This document shows positions 1 to 5,041 of a stretch of 5,069 nt of DNA, piece by piece (the first letter of the stretch is position 1; the number at the start of each line of letters is the position of its first letter). This DNA comes from UBA935 sp031555615 (lineage in GTDB: Bacteria > Bacillota > Clostridia > Lachnospirales > Lachnospiraceae): contig JAVBUF010000110.1 in assembly GCA_031555615.1 (NCBI GenBank), positions 1 through 5,069 on the forward strand. Reading direction: 5' to 3'. The position numbers and the translations under genes were made by a program. The notes under the pieces were generated by a model that did not search any database, was not told the DNA's origin, and worked only from the letters and a program-made list of their open reading frames with translations.

Positions 1-89
1 AAAGTCCAGCGGTGTGATGTCAAGAGGGAAATGAAATAAAAATCATATATTTTTGGCCGATTTCTCGAAAAACAAAAAACGACCACCTA
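1..89. other. Left flank of the insertion sequence, no supported gene
   Basis: This stretch lies outside the predicted right end of the IS110 element. It is AT-rich. Plus-strand frames 1 and 2 stay open only to stop codons at 37-39 and 32-34, so it could hold the last dozen codons of a gene entering from the left, but nothing identifies one. Its inner edge (80-89, CGACCACCTA) is the segment complementary to the predicted target guide of the element's bridge RNA, so it probably represents half of the original insertion site. Confidence 0.5.
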
Positions 90-93
90 AGCC
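87..93. repeat. Direct repeat CTAAGCC at the predicted right end of the IS
   Basis: CTAAGCC here matches 1664-1670 exactly and in the same orientation. IS110 elements recombine at a 2-nt core shared by donor and target, which leaves a short repeat at both ends. I place the core (minus-strand CT) inside this repeat. A 7-bp match between two end regions can occur by chance. Its position next to the guide-complementary segment 80-89 strengthens the assignment. Confidence 0.5.
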
Positions 94-126
94 CTGTCGA
101 CCAATCTTTTGAAAAATGAGCAGGGC
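91..126. repeat. Hairpin at the IS right end (GCCCTG/CAGGGC)
   Basis: GCCCTG at 91-96 is the reverse complement of CAGGGC at 121-126, giving a 6-bp GC-rich stem around a 24-nt loop, immediately inside the predicted core and just downstream of the transposase stop. Structured right ends are known in IS110 elements and may help recombinase recognition or limit read-through. There is no T-run, so I do not call it a terminator. Confidence 0.5.
93..100. repeat. Subterminal 8-bp inverted repeat, right copy
   Basis: CCTGTCGA here is the reverse complement of TCGACAGG at 1602-1609 in the left end. It could be a subterminal inverted repeat used for recombinase binding. It could equally be a match between the 5' part of the bridge RNA and the donor DNA, because the RNA carries CCUGUCGA. 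The two copies are at different distances from the predicted ends (a few bp against about 55 bp), so they are not classical terminal repeats. Confidence 0.35.
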
Positions 127-150
127 GTACTCATCAGCAGGAAGATTTCT

Positions 151-1377
151 CTATTCTGCTGAGCGATATAGGCGATTGTCTTTAAGCAGCGTAAAGACTA
201 ACCGCACAAATTTACGGGCAGTTAATGCGAGTGCACGTTTGTGTTGATATCTGTTTACCTCCTTGTATTTGAGGTGGTAATAGTCACTATACTTCTTGTC
301 GCATCTTACAAGTGAGAATGTAGCTTCACACAGATAGTACTTTAAAAATCGGTTACCAGATTTGATGAGTCTTGTGTTTTGTGCTTCAAAATCACCAGAC
401 TGGTGCTGAGTCCAGGCAAGACCTGCATATTTAGCAAGCTGAGCCTGATTTTCAAAACGATTGATATTGCCAATCTCTGCCATAATTCCGGCAGAATAGA
501 CTGGTCCTATTCCAGGAATAGAAATCAATACGTTTGGCAAGAGTTCCATCTGAGCAGCGATTGCTTTATCGAACTCTTTGATTTGAGCTTCCAATGCCTT
601 TATCGAGGTTATGGATATAGAAAGCACTTGATTTACAGAGTCATTTACCGTCTTAGGCAAACGGTAAGAACTCCGGGCAGCTTTCTGAATGGCTTTGGCT
701 ACCGCATCTGGATCAGGAAAGCGATTTCTTCCCTTTTCTATAATAAAAGCGGTAAGTTCTTGTAAGTCCATATAAGCCAGTGCTTCTGCGGATTCAAATT
801 CATCGTAGACAGCAAGGGCGGTGGTACTGAAGGTATCGGAAAATACCTTCTCCTGTGTCATGGTAGAATACTTCTTAAACAGCACATTTATAAAGCGTTG
901 CTTTTCCTTGGTGAGGTTCGTAACAGCGAAATAGCGTGCTCGTGTGAGGTTTTGGAGGGCTTTGTAGTGATAGTCCCCGATATACACCTCTTTGTTGATT
1001 CTTCCAAAACGCAGGCAGTCAGCAATGACAAAGGAGTCCACATAATCATTTTTAGGCAGGTCATTATAAGCATCTTTGAACTTCTTGACTTGCTTTGGAT
1101 TGAGGACATGAATCTTTCTGTTAAAGGATGCAAGTGTTGCATCTTCCCTTAAGAAATACACAAGATTATCGCCATAGACGGATGTTGATTCAAGACCTAT
1201 GAGAACTGTGTCAAGGGATAAAGAATTCATAACAGAAAAGATTCTTTTTACCAACTGAGTAGAACCATCATGTGAGTTTGCAACAGAGAAGTTACTGTGC
1301 TTATCACCATTAGGTAGCATGAAGTAAATGACATTGGATTTGCTACTCACATCAATTCCAACGTAAAGTGGGTTCAT
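151..1377 (-). CDS. IS110-family DEDD transposase (bridge-RNA-guided recombinase)
   Basis: This 408-aa protein catalyses insertion and excision of the element. The N-terminal RuvC-like DEDD domain (about residues 5-165) shows D9 in the YVGIDVSSK motif, E63 in LESTSVYG, and D111 and D114 in KNDYVD. The three-residue spacing of the last two acidic residues matches the family. The middle (about 140-280) is helical and probably coiled. The C-terminal Transposase_20-type domain runs from about 280 to 375, with the IPGIGP helix-hairpin-helix-like motif (287-292), KYAGL (316-320), and HQSG, whose S327 is the candidate nucleophilic serine, followed by KSGNRFLKYYL. Length is within the usual range of about 300-450 aa. 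I chose the ATG at 1377 because the conserved domain begins there and AGAAGGTGAT lies just upstream. The frame stays open to 1461, but that extension falls in the structured left end. All expected catalytic residues are present, so the enzyme looks functional. Expression may rise when ends join in a circle. Confidence 0.95.
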   Translation of the reverse strand: MNPLYVGIDVSSKSNVIYFMLPNGDKHSNFSVANSHDGSTQLVKRIFSVMNSLSLDTVLIGLESTSVYGDNLVYFLREDATLASFNRKIHVLNPKQVKKFKDAYNDLPKNDYVDSFVIADCLRFGRINKEVYIGDYHYKALQNLTRARYFAVTNLTKEKQRFINVLFKKYSTMTQEKVFSDTFSTTALAVYDEFESAEALAYMDLQELTAFIIEKGRNRFPDPDAVAKAIQKAARSSYRLPKTVNDSVNQVLSISITSIKALEAQIKEFDKAIAAQMELLPNVLISIPGIGPVYSAGIMAEIGNINRFENQAQLAKYAGLAWTQHQSGDFEAQNTRLIKSGNRFLKYYLCEATFSLVRCDKKYSDYYHLKYKEVNRYQHKRALALTARKFVRLVFTLLKDNRLYRSAE

Positions 1378-1380
1378 AAA

Positions 1381-1390
1381 ATCACCTTCT
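1381..1390 (-). promoter_or_regulatory. Ribosome-binding site of the IS110 transposase
   Basis: On the minus strand this reads AGAAGGTGAT, an almost ideal Shine-Dalgarno sequence ending three bases before the ATG at 1377-1375. It fixes the start at the conserved MNPLYVGID and argues against the longer in-frame start at 1461, which has no comparable site. Confidence 0.85.
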
Positions 1391-1430
1391 TTCGTAATAA
1401 GATTTGTGTGTTCAATCGGCTTGGTAAAAC

Positions 1431-1442
1431 CCATGATCATGG
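1431..1442. repeat. Perfect 12-bp palindrome CCATGATCATGG
   Basis: This self-complementary 12-mer lies between the predicted bridge RNA and the transposase start. On the minus strand it is followed by GTTTT, so it could form a weak 3'-end hairpin for the bridge RNA. The stem is only 4-5 bp and the T-run is short, so this role is speculative. Confidence 0.4.
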
Positions 1443-1639
1443 AGCATCGACACCCTCGCATATAAGAATCCAGCTTAAGATGGACAGATGCGAAACCACA
1501 CTGCTAGGTGGTCGTCCATGAACTTAAGCAAACAGCCAGCTGGTTTGAAGCTAACTTCCATGTCAGGGGAACTGACTTTGTATGAAGCAACCATTACTGA
1601 TTCGACAGGAGAAAAAAGAACTATTACCTGATTGACACT
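1443..1639 (-). ncRNA. Predicted IS110 bridge RNA (target- and donor-binding loops)
   Basis: Read on the minus strand. After an exact TATAAT come several hairpins. First is GTCAG-TTCCC-CTGAC (1576-1562), then GAAG-TTAG-CTTC (1558-1547). A larger stem-loop follows: AAACCAGCUG (1546-1537) pairs with CAGUGUGGUUU (1503-1493) with one bulge. It encloses an internal loop of 13 nt (1536-1524) and 10 nt (1513-1504), capped by the small hairpin GUUCAUGGAC (1523-1514). This is the shape of a target-binding loop. A second stem-loop CGCAU/AUGCG (1492-1488 with 1461-1457) has inner stem UCCA/UGGA and is the likely donor-binding loop. The 3'-side loop guide (complement of 1505-1514) is perfectly complementary to the flank at 80-89. 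Location upstream of the transposase fits the IS110 group. The RNA ends are estimated, and the donor guides could not be assigned. Confidence 0.7.
1602..1609. repeat. Subterminal 8-bp inverted repeat, left copy
   Basis: TCGACAGG is the reverse complement of 93-100 at the right end. It lies in the 5' part of the predicted bridge RNA, so it may act at RNA level, DNA level, or be coincidental. Confidence 0.35.
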
Positions 1640-1645
1640 AGGACA

Positions 1646-1651
1646 ATTATA
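1646..1651 (-). promoter_or_regulatory. -10 box (TATAAT) in the IS left end
   Basis: The minus strand reads a perfect TATAAT just upstream of the predicted bridge RNA, with a start expected near 1639. No convincing -35 lies at the right distance in the present flank (the minus-strand hexamer at 1674-1669 is AATAGG). In IS110 elements, joining of the two ends in the excised circle can complete a promoter. Here TCGACA from the right end would sit 20 bp upstream, which is longer than ideal. So the -10 is clear but the full promoter is uncertain. Confidence 0.5.
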
Positions 1652-1656
1652 TCATG

Positions 1657-1670
1657 GGCTTAACTAAGCC
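1657..1670. repeat. Palindrome GGCTTA-AC-TAAGCC at the predicted left end, including the direct repeat
   Basis: Six-base arms flank a 2-nt centre. Positions 1664-1670 repeat CTAAGCC from the right end (87-93). If the right and left ends were joined at the shared repeat, the arms would grow to seven bases (GGGCTTA and TAAGCCC). The symmetry is therefore better in the reconstructed circle than in the current insertion. Confidence 0.5.
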
Positions 1671-1691
1671 TATTAAACAAAAATAATTAAG

Positions 1692-1720
1692 TTATCAAGG
1701 TGCATTTATGTATCTAAAAT
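1692..1720 (+). promoter_or_regulatory. Candidate promoter of the TIR gene
   Basis: TTATCA (1692-1697) and TAAAAT (1715-1720) are separated by 17 bp and resemble sigma-A -35 and -10 boxes (4/6 and 5/6 matches). An overlapping alternative -10 is TATTAT (1722-1727), but it lacks a good -35. The site lies outside the IS, between its left end and the gene, so the gene may have kept its native promoter. In such AT-rich DNA the call is tentative. Confidence 0.35.
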
Positions 1721-1729
1721 ATATTATAC

Positions 1730-1735
1730 GAGGAG
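1730..1735 (+). promoter_or_regulatory. Ribosome-binding site of the TIR gene
   Basis: GAGGAG sits nine bases before the ATG at 1745 and is the only strong Shine-Dalgarno in the leader. It supports this start, which also begins exactly at the first beta-strand of the TIR domain. Confidence 0.8.
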
Positions 1736-1744
1736 AATACAGAT

Positions 1745-4700
1745 ATGAAATACAACGCCTTTATCAGCTATAGGCATTCTGAACTAGACATGTATGTTGC
1801 AAAAAAAATACATAAAAAATTAGAAACCTTTAAGCCTCCTCGAGACGTCAAAAATAAATTAGGCAAAAACAAAATTGAACGAGTATTTCGGGATCAGGAA
1901 GAACTACCAATTGGAAATAACCTTAGTGATAACATTCAACAGGCATTAAGAGAATCACAATATCTAATCGTTATTTGTTCCCCTAGAACACCAGAATCTC
2001 ATTGGGTTCAAAAGGAGATTGAAACCTTTATTGCATTACATGGAAGACAGCAAATCCTTGCAGTTTTGATTGAAGGAGAACCTAGAGATTCATTTCCAAA
2101 GCAACTCCTTGTAGATGATAACGGAGAACCGGTGGAGCCTTTGGCTGCAGATGTAAGGGGAAGCTCAAAGAGAGAAGTGGGCAAGAAGATTCGAACGGAA
2201 GTTGTGCGTCTTGCTGCCTCATTACTTGGATGTAGTTATGATGAACTACGTCAGCGTCATAGGGAGCGTAAAATGAAAAGAGCATTATTTGCGTCAGCAG
2301 CAGCTGCAGTAGTTGCAATATCATTTGGTGCATATAGCGTATATAATACAATGATGATACAGAAGAATTATGAAGGAAAACAGATTAATCAGTCAAAATA
2401 TCTGGCAGATACGGCACTTACCTTATTCGAAGAAGGAGATAGGGTTGCCGCAGGATTGATTGCATTGGAAGCACTTCCAAGTAAAGAAAATGACAGACCA
2501 TATGTTGCCAGTGCACAGTATGCACTGGGGCAGACGTTAAATGTATATGATAATGGAAATAGCATGACCAAGGATTGTCTGTTAAAGCATGATTTACAAG
2601 TAGAAGATATGACATATAGTTATGATGGGACAAAAATAGTTTCAATAGACCTTGGAATGTCTATTTATGTATGGGATGTTGAAAAAGGGACTTTACTTGT
2701 AAAAATTGCACCTGAAATAGATGACTATGGTTCTATGGTAGATACATTAAAAGCAACGATTACAAAAAGTAATAATTTGGTAATTGCAACAGCAAATAAA
2801 ATTTATGCCAGAGATTTAGAAGATAATGAAATATGGAAGATAGAGGCAGAACTAGTTAATATTGATTGTGTATTTGATATGGAGGCCGAAATTGCGGCGA
2901 TTGTATCAGGTGAAGTTGTAAATTTTATTGACATGACAAATGGAAATAATATAGGAAGTATGAAAAATACTATAAAAAATAGTTATTTTTCAGATGAAGG
3001 AAAATTTAATGCAGAACATGATAAATTTATAGTTGACCATGTATTAGATAAAGATGCAGAAAATGGTAAGGTTAGTGTTTATGATTTGAAAAAGTCAGCA
3101 AAGACAGAATATACAACAAAAGGTTCTCACATAGTGGAACAATCATTTTGTGCAGATGGAAATTTTGTTGTTATGAGTGGTAAGGAAGAAGAATTCAGGA
3201 TTGCCAGAGATAAGAAGGCAGAAGTTTTTATTGAAAAGATAGATATTGTTTCGGGAAAAGTCATTTGGACACAAATAGTGAAAATGGACGTTTGGAGAAT
3301 GGATACAAAAGAATCAATTTTAAAGTGCAGGAAATATATAGATAACAGTACGAATAAAGAGAATGATGAAGTACTATTATCTGTAAATAATGGAATATAT
3401 GTGTGGGATTCATTAAATGGGCAGGTGATATCAGAAATAAACATGACATCACAAATTTCAGCTTTTTTGGTTTCAGTGTCTTCTGATATATGCTATATAG
3501 TGGAAAATAATGGTGCCATGAACATATTAGAATTGACAAGAGAACAGAATATTAGTAATTTATTAGATATTGGAAGACCAACAGATGATGTTTTGATAAA
3601 GAACGGAGTACTTGCTGCCAGACTTTATAATTCACCAGATATTATGCTTATGAAAGTTCATAAAGGTTATGGCATGGAGGTACAGAACGAATATACATTA
3701 CCAGTATATAAAATGGATTACTCATCAGATGAATCTTATTATGTAGTTGAAATGAATGAATCCCTTGAATATTTCTATTCTTTCTATAAGTCAGAAAACG
3801 ATTTACCTGTCATTGAACAGTATAGTCCAAGTACGGAACGTATTTTGAAATCAGGATTTATAAATGAAACAGAATATGTAATGTTGGATGAACAGGGAAA
3901 GCTTATCGTGTATGATGTAGAAAAAAAAGAAGAGAAAGTAATAGAGCTTGAGGTTGGAGAGGTAATTAGTGGATTTTCGTTCTCACAAAACAATAAGTAT
4001 GCCTTTGTTTATAATACATATACATACTGCGCGGTGGACTTGCAAAGCAAAAAAATCATTGCAGAAGGAACATTTGAAGATGGATTAGTAGATGGAATTA
4101 TTTCAGAGGATGGAAGTGTATTTTACGGATGTAAGAGTGATAAATCACTGATTCGTATTGAGATAGGAACAGGAAATATAACTTCTATCGATGAATATCA
4201 TCTGACAGTTGAAAATATTGCTGGGTCAGTTTTTGCAATCAGTCCGAATGGAAAATTATTGGCAATCAGTTGTCAGGATAATAAGATTTATATTTTAAAT
4301 ACAAAGAAAATGAAGAAAGTTGATGAGATTGAATTTTCAAGTCAGAGTTGCTGTTTTATTCGATTTTCTATGGATAATCAAAAATTAGTTATGCAGGGAG
4401 ATACCCTTTATTTTCAAATATATGATATAAAACAAAAAGAATTTGCTTATATTTCGACAACGCAGAATTATTTAATCAATAATATTATTTATAATAATGA
4501 GTCTAATACCGTTTGTTTTATAACATCAGTTGATATGTTGATATTAAATGAAAAAAATTATGAACCATTGGCATATGTCAATGGTGGTCTTACCTATATG
4601 TCCAAGCATGGCTTTGTGTATAATAGAGGTGGGAACACAATATTCCGTTTTCCGTATATGGATTTGAAAATGTTAATTAAGGAAGCGAAAAGTCAGTTTG

Positions 4701-4750
4701 AAGGCACGGAATTAACAAAAAGAGAACGTATAAAATATAATATAGATTAA
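1745..4750 (+). CDS. Membrane-anchored TIR-domain protein with WD40-like beta-propeller
   Basis: This is a 1001-aa protein. Residues 3-150 form a bacterial TIR domain: AFISYRH (5-11) as strand A, VFRDQEELPIG (47-57) as the BB-loop region, SQYLIVICSP (71-80), and SHWVQKEI (85-92), where E91 is the likely catalytic glutamate of NAD-cleaving TIRs. A basic stretch (169-179, RQRHRERKMKR) precedes one transmembrane helix (about 180-200). By the positive-inside rule the TIR domain is cytoplasmic and the rest is outside. A helical linker (about 216-265, with EEGDRVAAGLIALEALP) resembles the region before WD40 arrays in STAND-type proteins. From about 280 to 970 come degenerate WD-like blades: MSIYVWD (305-311), GIYVWD (550-555), GKLIVYD (718-724), NKIYILN (846-852). 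This is enough for one or two propellers. The C-terminal tail (976-1001) with EGTELTKRERIKY is also typical of WD40/STAND proteins. It is monocistronic, with its own SD and a terminator-like hairpin. The role is unknown. A surface sensor driving a cytoplasmic TIR effector or an adaptor is inference. Confidence 0.92.
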   Translation: MKYNAFISYRHSELDMYVAKKIHKKLETFKPPRDVKNKLGKNKIERVFRDQEELPIGNNLSDNIQQALRESQYLIVICSPRTPESHWVQKEIETFIALHGRQQILAVLIEGEPRDSFPKQLLVDDNGEPVEPLAADVRGSSKREVGKKIRTEVVRLAASLLGCSYDELRQRHRERKMKRALFASAAAAVVAISFGAYSVYNTMMIQKNYEGKQINQSKYLADTALTLFEEGDRVAAGLIALEALPSKENDRPYVASAQYALGQTLNVYDNGNSMTKDCLLKHDLQVEDMTYSYDGTKIVSIDLGMSIYVWDVEKGTLLVKIAPEIDDYGSMVDTLKATITKSNNLVIATANKIYARDLEDNEIWKIEAELVNIDCVFDMEAEIAAIVSGEVVNFIDMTNGNNIGSMKNTIKNSYFSDEGKFNAEHDKFIVDHVLDKDAENGKVSVYDLKKSAKTEYTTKGSHIVEQSFCADGNFVVMSGKEEEFRIARDKKAEVFIEKIDIVSGKVIWTQIVKMDVWRMDTKESILKCRKYIDNSTNKENDEVLLSVNNGIYVWDSLNGQVISEINMTSQISAFLVSVSSDICYIVENNGAMNILELTREQNISNLLDIGRPTDDVLIKNGVLAARLYNSPDIMLMKVHKGYGMEVQNEYTLPVYKMDYSSDESYYVVEMNESLEYFYSFYKSENDLPVIEQYSPSTERILKSGFINETEYVMLDEQGKLIVYDVEKKEEKVIELEVGEVISGFSFSQNNKYAFVYNTYTYCAVDLQSKKIIAEGTFEDGLVDGIISEDGSVFYGCKSDKSLIRIEIGTGNITSIDEYHLTVENIAGSVFAISPNGKLLAISCQDNKIYILNTKKMKKVDEIEFSSQSCCFIRFSMDNQKLVMQGDTLYFQIYDIKQKEFAYISTTQNYLINNIIYNNESNTVCFITSVDMLILNEKNYEPLAYVNGGLTYMSKHGFVYNRGGNTIFRFPYMDLKMLIKEAKSQFEGTELTKRERIKYNID

Positions 4751-4774
4751 GTAAATACAAAGATTCAATATTGG

Positions 4775-4811
4775 AAGGCGTACCGTTTGATATACGAAAG
4801 GGTACGCCTTT
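4775..4811 (+). terminator. Terminator-like hairpin after the TIR gene
   Basis: AAGGCGTACC (4775-4784) pairs perfectly with GGTACGCCTT (4801-4810), a 10-bp stem with a 16-nt loop. The loop can add a few A-T pairs (TTT 4786-4788 with AAA 4797-4799). It starts 24 bases after the stop. The downstream T-run is poor (TTTGAATTATT), so termination may be partial or factor-assisted. It separates the TIR gene from the next promoter at 4823. Confidence 0.65.
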
Positions 4812-4822
4812 GAATTATTATC

Positions 4823-4851
4823 TTGACAACAAATTCTATTAATGATACTAT
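4823..4851 (+). promoter_or_regulatory. Sigma-A promoter of the downstream small-peptide unit
   Basis: A perfect -35 TTGACA (4823-4828) is followed after 17 bp by TACTAT (4846-4851, 4/6 match to TATAAT). Transcription should start near 4858 and run through the two tiny ORFs to the terminator at 5015-5041, an RNA of roughly 180 nt. It lies just after the hairpin that ends the TIR gene, marking an independent unit. Confidence 0.65.
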
Positions 4852-4902
4852 TTAAAAAACAAAGCCATATAACAATATGCGCAGAAACGAGGAAAGATGG
4901 AT

Positions 4903-4941
4903 ATGACAAACTTAAATGTGAATGAGGCAGCAAGTAACTAA
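4903..4941 (+). CDS. Very short ORF (12-14 aa), leader-like
   Basis: The reading frame MTNLNVNEAASN is preceded by GAGG (4889-4892) with 10-nt spacing to the ATG at 4903. An in-frame ATG at 4897 would add two residues, but it is only four bases from the SD. The peptide is polar and has no recognisable family. Its last part overlaps the start of the hydrophobic ORF at 4922 in another frame, so translating it could expose or couple that start. It may be a genuine leader peptide, or the intact N-terminus of a small membrane protein whose frame was broken. A +1 shift at AAC-TAA would join it to the hydrophobic segment. No function is assigned. Confidence 0.35.
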   Translation: MTNLNVNEAASN

Positions 4942-4990
4942 TTTAATATTGGGCATTTTAGGATATGTTCTTATTGTGCCATTGTTATAA
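4922..4990 (+). CDS. Small hydrophobic single-TM peptide (22 aa)
   Basis: After a short polar start (MRQQVTN) the peptide is one hydrophobic segment, LILGILGYVLIVPLL, ending directly at TAA. This is long enough for a membrane-spanning helix. It lies on the transcript from the 4823-4851 promoter and upstream of the terminator. It has no Shine-Dalgarno of its own, so its start may depend on translation of the overlapping polar ORF (4903-4941), or it may be the out-of-frame C-terminal half of that ORF. Small one-helix peptides on short self-contained transcripts are typical of type I toxins, but no family signature is visible and other roles remain possible. Confidence 0.35.
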   Translation: MRQQVTNLILGILGYVLIVPLL

Positions 4991-5016
4991 TCATATCAAT
5001 AGCTTAACTTTGTTAA
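4990..5016 (-). promoter_or_regulatory. Weak candidate antisense promoter
   Basis: On the minus strand TTAACA (5016-5011) and TATGAT (4995-4990) each match consensus at 5/6, but the spacer is only 15 bp. A transcript from here would start near 4983 and run antisense to both tiny ORFs. It is included because an antisense RNA would be the expected partner of a type I toxin. In AT-rich DNA such matches arise easily. Confidence 0.2.
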
Positions 5017-5041
5017 ACACATGATAGGATGTGTTTTTTTT
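5015..5041 (+). terminator. Rho-independent terminator of the small-peptide unit
   Basis: AAACACAT (5015-5022) pairs with ATGTGTTT (5029-5036) around the loop GATAGG, and the run of eight T's spans 5034-5041. This is a textbook intrinsic terminator. It ends the transcript beginning near 4858. If a gene follows beyond the window, the unit could also act as a leader/attenuator. Confidence 0.85.

Larger units (their letters stand above)
90..1668 (-). mobile_element. IS110-family insertion sequence, apparently complete
   Basis: The element has one DEDD transposase gene on the minus strand, a short non-coding right end (about 90-150) and a long left end (1378-1668) with strong RNA-like secondary structure. 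This is the organisation of the IS110 group, where the bridge RNA lies upstream of the transposase. Boundaries are inferred, not proven. A 7-bp direct repeat CTAAGCC (87-93 and 1664-1670) brackets the unit and would contain the shared core dinucleotide CT (read on the minus strand at 91-90 and 1668-1667). The total of about 1.58 kb is plausible for the family. No long terminal inverted repeats or conventional target duplication are visible, as expected for IS110. The element appears less AT-rich than the TIR gene beside it, consistent with separate acquisition. The coding region has no frameshift or internal stop, so it may be active. Confidence 0.85.

Noticed and set aside
1..39. Open frame at the very left edge as a gene end
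   Set aside because: Two frames end within 39 bases and neither short tail is identifiable, so no CDS is claimed.
379..1152. Plus- and minus-strand ORFs of 84-128 aa inside the transposase
   Set aside because: They are other-frame shadows of the transposase gene, with no domain, SD or plausible protein composition.
1378..1461. Longer transposase start at 1461 (28 extra residues)
   Set aside because: It has no ribosome-binding site, it falls between the bridge RNA and the gene, and the conserved domain begins at the ATG at 1377 behind an excellent SD.
1632..1660. Plus-strand TTGACA at 1632-1637 as a promoter for the TIR gene
   Set aside because: No acceptable -10 lies 16-18 bp downstream (the sequence there is TGGGCT). 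TATATC and TATCAT are only 10-12 bp away.
2082..3993. Several minus-strand ORFs of 60-105 aa inside the TIR gene
   Set aside because: They are antisense shadows of an AT-rich coding region, rich in F/S/I/L, without family motifs or ribosome-binding sites.
4712..4933. Minus-strand 73-aa hydrophobic ORF
   Set aside because: It runs antisense through the end of the TIR gene and its terminator hairpin. Its hydrophobicity reflects AT-rich antisense sequence, and it has no supporting SD or motif.
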